From assembly GCA_030549495.1 (NCBI GenBank), contig JAUIRK010000530.1:116721-180720 (forward strand): a stretch of 64,000 nucleotides of DNA. Direction: 5' to 3'. Numbering within the stretch: the stretch's first letter is position 1; the number at the start of each line of letters is the position of its first letter. Below the pieces are notes generated by a model. The model was given only the letters and a program-made list of their open reading frames with translations. It had not been told where the DNA came from and searched no databases. Origin of the DNA: Nectonema munidae. Its lineage: Eukaryota; Nematomorpha; Nectonematoida; Nectonematidae. Both the position numbers and the translations under genes were made by a program. This document shows positions 1 to 14,300 of this stretch, piece after piece.

Positions 1-2233
1 AAATTACAAATCTTTTATGGTTATAGTTTAATTAGTATTTATTGTGAGTTTGACTGCCAAAATATTTTTGCGTGCACAAAAGATATATCAGTTAAAATAT
101 TTTTCGTATATATCATATGTATAGCTGATCATGAGAGCATTACTGTCGAGTATAAGCTGAACCTTTGCACTCTTATTCTAAATACATCTAATTCTTGCTG
201 GAACGAGGCACGAAAAAATGAACTAAGCATTTTAAAAGAAGCTATATAAATTTCTTTTAAATAATGTGGAAGGACGAATCAATGAAAATATATTATCACT
301 TTTTATTGCTGGTTGGTTTGCTATGCTTTTTCAATTTTGCATGCTATTAATTTGAATCGATACCTATTTTAATTAGGTATTTTGTTTTATCAATAAAGTT
401 ATAATTCAAGTTTTAAGGAAATTGGATATTCGCACACACGCGCTCGCTCACACTTCTAAAAATCATTGATATATTCAAATCCTTGAATTTTGTCCACTGT
501 AAAGCGTTTAAATCCTGTCACTCAAACACATGTTTTACATATTGTATCAGTTTAAAGATCAATAATACCGCGAAATTAGTAATGTAATCGCTAGGGCAAC
601 AAAAGTTGACCTAACGACCTAAAAAGGGTGACCTTATTTGTAAAAAAAATTGACACAATAAAATCACTTATGTCAATTATTATTAATATTATTATTGTAA
701 ATATACCATCTAATATTTTTAAGTATTCTCTTTTAAAAAGGCGTAATTTTTGAAAAAAAAAAGATTTATAATCACTTGAAATTTATCTTTCCCTTGTCTG
801 TCTGTTGTCTGTGCATCAGAACCAAAATCAAAATTTTTAGATATTATCATATTTAACATGTTATTTTTCATAACCTAATATGTACCAATGTTGTCGGATA
901 ATTTGAAATTGAGGAATTTTTTTCACCCTTCATTATAAAAAAGGTATATGTTATCTTAAAGTATAGCATTAAATTGTTTTTGTTCAGTCTTCTAATTGTA
1001 CTGGGCGTTATTTTTTAAATGATCCAGTAGCATTGGATATGGAAGCCTTAAAGGCAAAAACTGTTCAAACCCGCATTCAATTTGTATATTAAACTGGGAC
1101 TGTACCATAAACAATAAGGTGTTTTTATTCTGAACAAGAACCCCTTTCCCTATTAAGGAAGAATTTCTCAAGATCTTTAAGCAATGTGAAAATATAGAAA
1201 CGATATTTATATTAAAAACGATATTTATAATTTATAATCGATTTTATAGCAAATCAGGGCTGCTGATAATATTTGTGTGTTAGAGAATTTTAAAAATTGA
1301 TTTTTCATTGTCAAACATCTTACTATAATCACTTACTGCAAAACAAAATGGTTTGATTTTGCTAAAATATTTTACTTTGTTTTCCTATACATAAATTTCA
1401 ATCTAATAATAATTTAAACATTTTTTTCACCTGAATAAATCTAAAAAGAAATTTTAAAGAAATACTTTTTGAAACCTCGATAACTGTAGACATTATCGAA
1501 CGATATAAGACGATATGAAAATGTATTTTCAAAAATGAATTAGTAAAACTTTTTAAAACTTTTTCTTGTACCTGTATCCCTTTTGATGGAGAACATATTT
1601 TAACGAACTTCGGAAACCTAAAAACGATCATTTTTAGGATATCTAAAGTAACATGAAAAGTTTCACATTTTTGATTGACATATGTCATAAAAACATCAAA
1701 AATATAGAGTGCATTTTCATTGATAATTATTTTTATGGAAATTTTTCAAAGAGTCACTTGTCGTAGACTCATATATCGAATCCTAATTGCCCTGGACTAA
1801 ATTATTAGGCACTAAGACCTTGAATCACTGAGTTATCAGGGTATTAACTAGTCCTGCAATGCATTTTCCTAATTGTGCTTTCAAAAGATTTTGGAATGTG
1901 AGAAAAAAAGAATAAAAAATGTGTTATTTGCGCATCTGTTTATACTAGAGATTTGCAATAGAGTATACGCGCATTACGCATTAAACCTGCTTTTTTGTCC
2001 AAAGTTTTTTCTCAAAACCATATTGTATGAATTTTTAAATAATGAATAGCATAGTTTTTATTATTAAATAAAACAATTTGTTGTTGTTGCTTTAAAAATT
2101 AAGTGATGTACAAGACTAAGTCTTAAAATTAAAATATCCTAATCCGTTTGCGCTTCATTCCCAATCCCAATCAGAAATGTCCGGTTAACATGCTAATTTT
2201 AGTTATTGGATTTTAAAATGTTTATTTTATCAG
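1..2233. other. upstream intron or intergenic DNA, no gene seen
   Basis: AT-rich sequence with no coding stretch that I can defend. It ends at the acceptor (TTTATCAG-type) of the first visible RhoGAP exon. Because that exon opens in phase within the BAR domain, at least the part next to it must be intron of the same gene; the earlier BAR exons were not found here and probably lie outside the window. Confidence 0.5.
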
Positions 2234-2354
2234 GTACTTTGAAAATGTTCGGAGATCATGCAGTAGTACATCTGATATTCAAGTCAATCATCATAAAAGC
2301 GAAAATTTGAAGGATGAATTTGAAGATGCTTCTTCCAAACTTGAAACTTGTCGC
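2234..2354 (+). CDS. RhoGAP exon 1 in window (BAR domain)
   Basis: Phase: one base completes an upstream codon, then YFENVRRSC to LETCR. Acceptor CAG before 2234, donor GTAATA at 2355. A 70-bp intron follows. Confidence 0.8.
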
Positions 2355-5300
2355 GTAATATATTTTACCTCTCTTTTTCTTTCAACGAGGAATATCTTCC
2401 ACTTTCTTTTGTCTTTTATTTCAGGATTTGTATGCAACTGAGTTGTTTGGATTTCTCTCTAAGGAAGCTGAAATTTCACAAAACTTCTTAAAGGTCTGAA
2501 CCATACCCTTAGATTTAATTCAATCACCCATTTTTCCAATTAAAATTGTATTCTGGTGAAGTTATTTAGTTCATTGTTTTTTAGAATCTTGAAAAATTCA
2601 TCAGATAGTGTAGTGGTAGAAGTGTTTCGTCTTTTTTTCAGTAATCCTGGCTTCAACTCGTATTCGTGACCATTCCTATCATTCGTCCAGTTATGCTAGA
2701 ATCACTGCACCGCTGATTTTGACTGTTTAAATACATTCCTCAATTCGCATAAGGGTCGACAAGTGCTCAACCAATTTCTAAATGGGCCTAAATTTTAAAA
2801 GCTTTTATCAGTGTTAGGATTAGTGTGAAATTAGCAATAGTGTTGGACATTAGAATTAGTGTTAGGGTTGAAGTTATGTTTAGTGTTAGAGCAATCGTAC
2901 AATATGAATCCTCAAATTCAAACTTATCATGAATTGTTAACCGTATTAATTGAAGATTTCAAAAAGTGTCATGCTTTCAATTTACATACTCAAAGAGAAA
3001 CTACGCAAGTTGGAAACTACACTGACGACTTTATGGCGATTTGTATTGCTATGGAAACAAAGTTTAATGTAATGAGAATAATATCTATATTGAATGAGCA
3101 GAACAACTTATGTAAATATATTCCATGCCATTTTAAATGATGTTAGTCCTAAACTTTAAACATTTAGAAATTTATTGATTTTGTATTATATTTAATGTAC
3201 TTGATCAAATTATCAGGATTTAATTCATTTTGACTGCAAATTGGATTCTTAAGAGAATCTATTAACATTTTTAATTAAAACCGATTTTTTTAAACAAAAG
3301 CATGGCTGGATCTAGGAATTCATGGTTAGGGGTCTTACTCAAATATATATAAAAAATAGATCAAATTTTATTCATGATATGATATATTGCTAACTTTAAT
3401 AATTATGTAAGCTTGTTTTTGTCACCATATTTAAACTGGATTAAAAATAAAAAGTTTAAATTACATTTATTGAATATCATAATGATAAGTTTGAATAAAT
3501 AAAAATTTTGTATATAAATGATTTTACCAATCTATTTTTTCTCTTTTTTTTTTAAATCTTACTGTGTGTCTGTATGTGTATAAAGTCTAACAATAAATCC
3601 ATTTTTAAAATAATTTATACACAAATTTCTATGTATTTAAGAAAGTGAAAATAATAGAACAAGTTTAATCTCGCATAACTTAGAATGAATAAATAATAAA
3701 AAATTAAGTTTCAATAGTTACTAATTATAGGAATATATTTAAAAATGCTAAAAATTATTTGTCAATGATGTACAGTCAAACCAGCCCTAAGGACTCCTCT
3801 CTAAAACGACCTGGATTTTTTCCTCCCAAGACACTCTCCACTGTTAAAGCCTTGTTTAAGCGACTCATTGTCCTAGGGGATGAACGACCATGTTTTCCAA
3901 CCCCAATCGTGGATAAAGTCCTGAATTAGGCGACCGTTCTTCAATTCGAATTTAAATTCTTCCTTCATATTCCTTATCAGCATGCCTGTGTGTATGTGTA
4001 TAGAGTAAAACATCCACCGTACTGACTCGACGCAATAAAAGTTTTCTTATAAAGACATTGCATTGAGATGTAAAATAAAGACGTTGAATTGAGAAATAAA
4101 GTGAGCCTTTGAAAAAGCATCCACTGTTTATATGTGTCTACTAATGGGCCGAGAGGGGGTAAAGAATCCGCAAACCTAAGACTCAAAAACTTTTAACGAG
4201 AACGATGTCATGCGTGAATGAGTGAAATCGACTATATGAGCAATTGCCATCACCGCTCTTGACATTCATTCACCGTTTATCACCAGCCTTGAAAGCCTTC
4301 ACATAAATAACCTTACTTTATTTTATTTATTTTTTAATATAATAATTTCCGATAACACATATATATTTTTTCTTTGTATTTAAGATTCTTGAAGTAAAAT
4401 TAGAATACCACAAAACAGTTGTCAAAATTTTAGAATCTCTTCTTCCCAAAGCCAGGGAACATATCGGTATGTGTTTGTCTTTTCACAATCCTTTTATATT
4501 TTACTTTTATTTTGCACAATAGATACCTCTAATAGTCATCCTATCTTTGGAGTTTCTCTACAAGAATCTGTTAAGAATAGACAATCTCAAATTTCTCCAG
4601 TCATTAAGATGTGTGTATGCAAGTTGTTAGAAAATGGTTTGGATGAAATGGTACTCCTTACTTTTCCTTTGGCCACCAAACAAATCCATGAAATATAAAG
4701 ACATTTTCTTAAATATCATATAAATGAAAATTATACGTGGAATTAATCAAAGAACTTAAGCGAAAAGAAATTTTTTATGTAGCTTTGGATCAGTGATTCT
4801 CACCCTTATTTCTCTTATGGATCTCTTTAGTTGAACAATCTTTTGTGGAATCCTTATTTTTTATTGATATCAATTTTATATTTCTAGTGGTTTTATTTAT
4901 CAAAAATATAAGAATAAGTAAACCGTTCTTAATCACTGTTTCTTATTTGTTTGCTCAATTAATTTTAAACTCTATCTACTAAAAATTCATCAAAAATTAA
5001 GTCAAAAAAATCATAAAATATGCTGTTTCGTGTGAGAGTGAAACTTGATGTTATGAGGCTTAATTTGGCATGTCAGGTTCGAAGACGAACTTAAATCTCC
5101 GCTATCAATTTCATTTGGTCGCTTTGGACTTTTTGATTGCAGATAAAGAACACGACTGAACGCTTTACAATTAACATTTAATTATATTTTAATCACTTTT
5201 AGTATCAAATCTGATTTAACAAGATCTAAAGATGTACCATAATTTTTTTTTCCAATTTCCTGACTTCAAATTTGAAATATTCTCATATCGACCCCACTAA

Positions 5301-8300
5301 AAATAGTGTGGTCACTTTTTGGGGTTCACATGAAACACTGCTTTAAATGAAGGCAAAAATTGAAGCATGACAAAACCAATGAAATTTGAGACACGAACCT
5401 TCAATACAGAATCCCTCTAACTGTCACACCCAATTTTTTAATATTTTTTTGTCATAGATTGTGTGAAGTTTATTTAAGCTTGCTAAATTTTTACTGCAGA
5501 GAGGAAATGATTAATTAAAAGCATATTTGCTATTCGATGAAATTATCGAAAGGGGAAACTAAAGACTAATCTAATTGCCGTTAGTTCGAAATAGCACACA
5601 AATATTTTTGTGAAATCCTAAGTTGGCAAGAAAAGATCAATATGCACTCTGCACAAAGTGCAATGTTGATGGTAAAGATGCATAGAAAACAAAAAACATT
5701 CAAGAACTGTTTTTGGGTTGACTCTCATTTTACGTTATCTCTTTATAAGCAAAATCTATCGGTCACAAGAAAATATTTAAAGTGAGTGAACACTTTTCCT
5801 TCCAGAAGTGTTAATTGGATTGAGATCTACAATTTTTTTATTATTAAAAATGATAAAAATTATTACTTTTCAGAAACACATACCTCAAAGAATTAATGAT
5901 CTATTAGTATAAACATGTGCGAGGGGGTGAGTGGAAAAAATTATGAAACTGGATAGGCAGATTTCTCAAAATTTAGGATATTCCAAACTTTAAACTCATT
6001 AAAAGAAGTGTGAGATAACTAATCCTATTATTCAATCGTATATAACGGACGATATAAAATATTGAAAAAAGGTATAAATCATTTACTCGCATTCTTATCA
6101 ATCAATTTACGGAGTGACTTATTCGTGCCAACCTCAAGACAATTTTAATTTTATAATTTCAATTATGTTCTAAAAGTAATATTTATAACCTTCTTAAAAT
6201 CCAATTTTTTTTATGTTTTTTCCATTTAAATTCCTATTCCTTTAATTTAGGAATTACAAAATATATAGTAAGGTTTAAATGATCTATGGATAAATATTTT
6301 TTTATATAATTTATTTTTCCAATTATTTAAAAATTAAACAAATAAGACTTATCTTATTCAGTTTGTAAAAAATGACTGAAAAAATATTGGTTTTAGAACA
6401 TAAACGAAATTATAAAATTTACGGTATAATAGGTTTTCTTGAAGTTGGCCTAAATTAGTCACTCGAAACAATTCACCTTACTAATTTTTAATGTCGGTTC
6501 CATATTACAATTGATATAATTTTAAGGGTCTCTTCAGAATTGCTGGAAGTTTCAGCAAAATAAAGAAACTTAAATCAGCTCTAAATTCTTCATCTTTCAT
6601 GGATCTTTCCGAAGAAATGGTTGATCCACATGTGATAGCAGGTATTAATATGATTTTCATTTTATCTTTTGTTCAATACGAGAAACCACTCACACCATAT
6701 AAGTGTGCATAATGCATCCACACCATTTATTTCATAAGAACGCTAGGGATTCAGAGAAACTCGAATTGAATTTTTTTGAATAGTAAGTTGTATATTTTAC
6801 TAGTTTAAAATCCATATTACATCTGTCCGATATTTTTTGAAAAGGAGAACTTGAAGTATTTTTAGGTAACGAAGACACTTTTGATACAAATTGTAGAAAA
6901 AAAACTTTATTAGAAGCGATGCGAAGAAGAGGAATCATAATATGTTGCAAAAGGCGAGGCTTATATACTTGCGAAACGAGTTAAGGTGTATGCTTGCGGT
7001 GTGCCGATTAAAGAATGTGTTGTTGCTCAGAGGCGTACTTTCGGTTAAGGTAACGCTAATCCGCATGAATTGTTGCTGGACATCTTACACAAATAAAAAA
7101 GTTTTCCAAAAAAAATCAAGATGGAAGATGATATTTCATGGAAGAAAAACTATGATATGTTTGAGAATGTATTGCAAGATTTCAAAAATAATTTGCTGGA
7201 AAATGGTTTTTTTTGCATTGATAAAACTCATTTTTCTAGTTTTACTTGTTCATTTTTTTGGTATTGTTTTATTCAATGGATATTATCAAGTCCCTAATGA
7301 AGAACATTATTGGTAGACAAGCGAAGATTTGTCAAACAACATTCTTCCAAAATTAATGTCTCGTTTCAAATTTCGAAATATCAAAAGACCTGGTAGGCCA
7401 GCAAAAATAGAGCCATTTTACGCTCATCTTTCAAATCAATTTCTAAAATTTGGTAATGGGCTTTATTCTAACGACTTAAGTGTAGATGAGGAGATGGTAC
7501 TTTACTAAGGTCACCCATCATACCTGCAAGGTGTTTATGTGAGGAAAGCCGATTCGTTTCGGGTGCAAGATTTGGATAATGTGTAGTCTTGGTGGGCATC
7601 CTTTTTCGATGCAAATTTATACAGGTGCCAAAGGTGATAATAAAAATAAAACAAATCCTCCACTTGGAATAAAAATTGTTAAAAGTTTGATTTCAGTTAT
7701 AAATAAACCAGAAAATTACAGTTGACTATTTTTATTGTCATATGGATTTTGTTTTATATTTGTCAAGCATAGGATTCAAATCGATCGAAAAGAGATAATA
7801 GGACAACGAAATGTTTCTTTTTTATCCGTAAAAAGTTTTAAAAATAAAAAAGGAGATGATTTGGTTATTGCGGAGATGGAGAAGTTGTGTTAGTACGATG
7901 GAACGATAGTAATGTAATTACTGCGCTTTCGAATTGGATTGGACCTTATCCTTTACAAACGGCCACGTGTTATCCTTCAAAACAAAAAAAAGGATGTGTT
8001 CCCGTTGCAAAACATATTTCTTTATGTAACTCCAATATGGGTGCAGTAAATCTAATTTTTAGATTACCAAATATTAGATCAAAAATAGTAGAGGTGGCAT
8101 TTGTTTTCTAACGGGTTGAATTCGGCTTGGAGACCGGTAAAAACGCAGTTTCTCATCTAGAATTTAGAATCAAATATCTTTAGTTTCTATGAAAGTTGGA
8201 ATAGAGAATTTTAGAAAAGAAGTTCTCTTTCTAATGATGTTATTTTATATGGAGGTAATCATTTTCTTACGCATACGAGTCAAGAAGATGTTACGTGTGT

Positions 8301-11300
8301 AAGAAAAGTACAATAACATGGTGTGAAAGTTGTTGTAAAAGCTTGCATGAAAAGTGCTTTCCTTTTCATCACAACTGCTAATCTTTTTTTAAATATTATT
8401 ACCCTAGACGCCAACGTTCCATTTTTGGAACATTTTATTTTTGTCTATTTTCTTAAAGCGAATACCTTCTAAATTAAGTGATTTTTTAAAAGTAGAATAC
8501 TAATTTTCGAAAAAGGAATTTCAAACAAATGTTATAGTGGCTTTCAAAAGGTTAAGTAATATGATATAAAAAACTGTCTTGAAATCATCTGCCTCATTCA
8601 AAGATTGTGGTGGGATTATTAACTAACATTTGCTTATTCTTTAGATTATATACGATGTTTTTTTATTGTGCATTAATTCCATTCTTTCAGGTACGCTGAA
8701 AATGTATTTGCGGGAGTTGCCAGAACCCCTGCTCTCCAGTTTACCTCTTGAAGAATGGCAAAGCATCATTTGTGATTCTTCTTCCGAACCAAATTCCCCT
8801 TCATACCAAGATAAAATTTCAGAGTGTGTCAACTTGCTAAAGACTTTACCTCTCATCGTTTACGAAAACCTCAAGTACACTTTTAAAATACTTTTTGTGT
8901 GTTCACTGGAATCCTGCAAGAAAGGATTACCCGCGCCCACAAAACTTATCGAACATATGTTGCTATTTATATTAGTCTCGATTTTTTAACAATGAAACAA
9001 CGCTTTATTTTAATTACGGAAGATTTAAGTTGTTATCGTCTTCATTTATTGGAATTTAATTATAAAAATTTTTAAAACAAAATAAAATATCTTTTAAAAT
9101 CATTTTTTCTCAATTCACTGTTTCCCAAATTATTTGCGAGGAGAAGGAATGAGGAGAATTCTTCCATTTATTATTTTACTAGCTGAGATAAATTTCTTTT
9201 GCCAGTTGCACTTGCAGCCACGATATAAAGATCGTTCTACTGAATAGTGAGTATGTTTAACATTAAAATTAAGACCTAGGTCATGGTACTGGTGTATCCT
9301 ACTCCAAATACTTGAAAATTAAGAATGTTTAAACCCAACTATTGCTTCCACCTTTTGCTAAAGAAGAGCCACTCCTCAATATGCTTTCAAATATTCCATT
9401 TATGTTCTTCATTATTCAAAATATAAGAAAAAAAAGCTCCCTCTAAACCCTGCCGGTTCAACGACACTTTTGAGCGCCAACTTTTAGGCAAACTTCGATA
9501 AATGTCTTTTTAACTTCTTTTTTTTAAATTAAAACTCCACGATAAAACAAGAATAGAAAAAGAGGATTAAGTATGTGCAAGAGAAAATATATAAATTTTA
9601 TAGAGAATGTAGCTCATTTCTTGGTGTAGCGCCCTTCTCATTTTCCCATTATAATGTCCAGAAAAAGTGATTAGAAGCTAAGAAAAAACAGATTGGCAAA
9701 TAAATGACAAGATACAGTAAGATGCATATCAATTGCAAATATAAAAAATAGCATCAGAGGGGACTTAATTTGTTCAATTTCCAGTATTAATTACACAAAT
9801 ATTCTTGGATCAGAAATGCATGAAATCCAAAAGAATGCAGATTTTACATATTAAAGATTTTTGTTTCTTTTTACTAAAAAATTCTATATCTTGTGCTTTC
9901 TTCCGGTGAAAAGTTTGATCCATAATCTTCATGCATTCAATATTTTTTTATCTCACTGCATGTTTTTATAACAAAAATAACTTTGGAAAACGATTTATTT
10001 ATAGTTCCACGGTTTGCTTTTCTATCCCTCTCAATTTTATTCTTGTTTTCTATTAATTTTTTTCCAACTTTCCATTTTTTGTTTGCTTAATTCAAAATTT
10101 CTATTTCTGGCTGAATATATTAACAAATTGCTCAAATCAAAGTTCAAGTATGATTTTCAAAAAAACAATTGTTCATGCTTTAAGTTTGCTCTTTTCACCT
10201 CACTTTATGTAGAAAGCATTTTTGTATGTATAAAATATTTTGTATCAGAAATTGCAAAATGGATAAAATTTAAAACTTATAAAAGTTACTTCTAACTTAT
10301 CACATGTAATAATCAAATCTGAAAATAAAAAGACTAATTAAATATTACATTATTATGTCAAAAATATTTTCTTATTGTCTATTTTTTTTTAAAAATGAAC
10401 TCCTTTTTCAAAATGTATCTATAAAATGTCTTTTACAAAGTTTGCTAATGAGTTTCATTCATTTCAACTTTATCGACCCAAACTTCTCATTTAAAGTCGC
10501 TTTCTTTCACCCTGGGAAGCACTACTCTATACATTAATCACATAATTGTGTAAAGCTGCAGTCTCCAAACGTTATTCTTACATTTTAGTGAAATCTATTA
10601 GAAGGTAAAGCTTTCATCCTTAAAGAACGAGTTAAGCGAATAAATATTTTAATTTTGAAAATTTATATTATGTATAATTTAGGCACCAGCTTATGCGTTA
10701 TTTTATTTTTTTTCAAACAAATTGTACTTTTCTTGATGATTAGGAAAGCGGCTCAAATCCTCTCTACTCTGCAGATGCAATTTTTAAAGACCTAACTCTC
10801 ACACATAATCTGGATCAGCAGAGAGAGAGAGAGACGAAATAAAAACGTTCTGCTTTTTAAGTTTTATGAAAATTCATTCGAAAAGAAAAGCTTGGGAAAC
10901 CAATGCCTAAAAAGTTTAAAATATTGTGAATAAGATACCCCATGACTTGTTCACATGCGTCATTCAATGCTGACGCTGGGTGGTAGTTTATAAAATGAGA
11001 GTATTATTACTGTCTTTGAATTCTTTAAGGTACTTATTGAAATTCCTCAAAGTAGTTTCCCATCACTCAGATAAGAATTTGATGCCTGTTTTTAATCTAG
11101 CCATAGTCATCGGTCCAAACCTCTTTTGGAAGCCTTCCGATTTGGAGTGAGTATTTGCGCTAAAGTGAAAAAGAAATGATAAGATTATATTTATGATTCC
11201 TTCTGTTTAGTCTAAACTTGGTGGCGACAAACCTTCAGAACAAAGTGACGGAATTTTTAATCACGAATGCTGATTCCATCTTTACAGAAGGTATGATGTT

Positions 11301-14300
11301 TCCATTATCTATATTAAGTTTTTATAAAATATTAGTATAGGCAAGTTTATACTATTTTGGCTGTTATTTTGTTTGATAAGTTTTCTATATCAAGCTTAAC
11401 TTTTTAGAATCAGCTAAAATTGAAAGATAATGATTTTTATGTAAATTTACTTGGTATAAGTGAACATGTGACAAAACATAACATTTTTAGGTATAGATTT
11501 TAAAAAGAGGAAGCCATCTATTTTATCCTTTAAGAACCCGCCAAGCTTATATGAATCAAGTCACATATCCCATCTTACCCCACCTTATTTTTAACCCTTT
11601 GATGATCAGTATGCACAAGAAACGAAAAGATCTGCTATAAATGCATAAAATTTCATTGAAAAAAAAGTAGATGATTAATTAGTCTTCAAAATTCTGGTCC
11701 CCTAAGAACTAATTAACTTTAAACCTTACTAACTTCTAATTTCACTTTTAATTTTGACAGAAGTAAATTTTACCGATAGTGAATTCACTTGCTTCAATGA
11801 AAAGAGGTCGAAAGAAGCAGACACCGATGCTGCGAACATGTCATTTCCCAGTCCTGAAACTGAAGAAAACTTTTCCAAACACAAGTCATTTTCTAGTGAT
11901 CCTCTTTCAGAATTGGCTTTACCGTTGAAATCTCCCAAAAATAGAGATGAATTTACACAAAGGTAAGTTCTCTTTCCTTCCTTTCATGATCGCAGTTTAA
12001 AGTAGATTCTATTGCGATAAACGAAAATCTTCACTGTAATCTGTCTACCCTTTTATCAAGGATATAGCTGAACTCTTAATGTGCTTTTAGAATTTTTAGG
12101 ATTAATTTTTGAAGAAACAACTAAAGGTAGATAAGATAATCAAAAAAGTATATTACATTTTATATTATGAAAAATTGATTAAAGACGTGTCTTATATACA
12201 TTTAACCAGAGGCGTAGGAAGGTATATTCAGAATATTTTTGAAGATTCCTAGTAATTTTAATGGGATCTCTCTACTGTCTCTTTTTGTGTAACATTGTTT
12301 GCAGAATTTATGCAGAAGCTTAAAATTGCAAAGGTATTTGTCCTTTTAAATGTTACATTTAACCACTAATTTTTACATTTTGCACCTTTGGGTAAACGTG
12401 TTCGAAAATCATGAATACTGATTCTTGTAGGTTCTTTGATTATTATAATATGTAAAAGAATTGATATTGTTTTTGTGAAGTTTTATTTGTATATATTTTA
12501 GTAACTTAAATTCTATAAGTTGTGTGATTCAAAAATTAATTCTTTATGCTGTTAACATCGTGTATGACACCGCTAAATCAAATGAGTGATGGAAATCAAA
12601 GTAGGATCTTAAATAACAGTAATACACAAGGTGAAAACAAGTGTGTGGTAAATGTAAGTGGATTCTTTGAACAGAGCTCCAAATTTTATGCCACCAGAAT
12701 AAGTGAACTGCCTGAAATGAATTTTTTTTACCAGAATTTCATTGCAACTTAATAAAAGCAGACATGTTGATTAGATGAATTGTCTTAACAGTAAAAAATA
12801 GCAAGTTTGAGAAGAAATAATCGGTTGAAAGTCTCTAATCATTTTTTTAATGAAGTGACAAAAAAGATTTGATGTTACAGAAAGGGAATTTGTGCAATGA
12901 TTTAGAATGTAAACATCGCTTCAAGTTCGCGCAACATTTAAAATCGCTTACAAAGATTAATGGAGCTATTGATGTTTCAAGAAGTATTTAATGCAAAATT
13001 TTAATATACACTAAATAATAGTCAAACATTTATGCTGGATGTCAAGAATTCTTATTGTTTGCTGAAAAGACTTTTATGTGTGAGCTATACAACTTTTACA
13101 AGAAAAATATTACTTCTAAAAACCACAAGGACGATCGCTCCACTGTTATTCTGAATTTTTATACGATATCAAAAATACACAAGACTTATTATTCATTTTA
13201 TAGCTCTTTCCTCTCAAAAATATTTGGCAATAATATTTTCGAAGTGCATGACGGAATATAAAAGTTATGTCAAGAACTCACATGATTTATGAATAAGTTG
13301 AGGTTGTATGAATTCGAGTCCCGGCATTGAAGCTTGTTTTCAAACAGGCCAAGTTATCTAACAATAGATATATCACTAGAATCCTACAACTCGGATAACA
13401 GCGCATATGTATTGATAACAGTTATAGAGTTTTTACTTATGATAAGGAATGTTGTAAACAATGTAATCACTTTATATGTGTTCTGCTCTGACAGTGGTTT
13501 TGTGCATCAATTTCACGGTGAAACTCTAAAATAATTTCTTGAGAATCAATAATTTTGGTGTAGATATTTGGATTCGCTACCTGAATCGCATTCTATTTAT
13601 ATTAGCAAGCATAATCGATGATACATTGAACATTTCAAACTCGTATAATGAAAAAATAAAGTAAATGATGAGGAAGAACGACAATTACATTTTCTTTATG
13701 TTGTAGTGAAACGAAGCAGTATTATTATCTAAACAATAGTGTATTTGAAGTCAAAAATTTCTGTGATTTATTTACTTTGGGTGAATGGGTATTTTAAAAA
13801 CCTCGTTTCCTCAAGCCAAATCGTTTTTCGGTGATGAGATTGAATATAATAAATATTTTGTGGATATGATTGGGTACCCAACCCACTCAAGGAAGTCATG
13901 AGCATTTTATAATGCCAGAATTTTACGCTGAGTTTAAATTATTAAAGATTGTGTACTTTTTTTGGCATTAAGGTTGAAAATAAATAGCTTTTAAATTAAA
14001 GGTTTGAATTTCAAATTGAGAGTACTGCCAGTTGTGGGTAAAACGATGCAATAGAGTTTATAATAGTAGTGCGACGATACCAACGTTTTGTACGACGATT
14101 CCGATGTCGATTCTTAATTTGAAACATTAAAAATAAAAATTAAATGATGGGTTCTACAATAAATATGCTAACAACCTATGAGTATATTATAATTACTAAT
14201 AGCCTCTAAATTAATTTTATCATTCCTAATTTTGATTTTTTAGCCTCTTTCTCAAAAAAAGTGATATGTTGAAAAGTAAGAAGGTACCGGTAGTGAAGCC

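Noticed and set aside
2859-3140. 93-codon plus-strand frame in the RhoGAP intron
   Set aside because: Begins in a degenerate GTGTTAG-type repeat, no motif, and does not join the exon phases.
10014-10537. Two plus-strand frames of 93 and 60 codons
   Set aside because: Phe/Ile/Leu/Lys-rich products of AT-rich intron DNA; no family motif and no coding bias.
13261-13345. Possible tRNA gene or SINE with GAATTCGAGTCCCGG
   Set aside because: A B-box-like word is present, but no A box at proper spacing and no acceptor stem.
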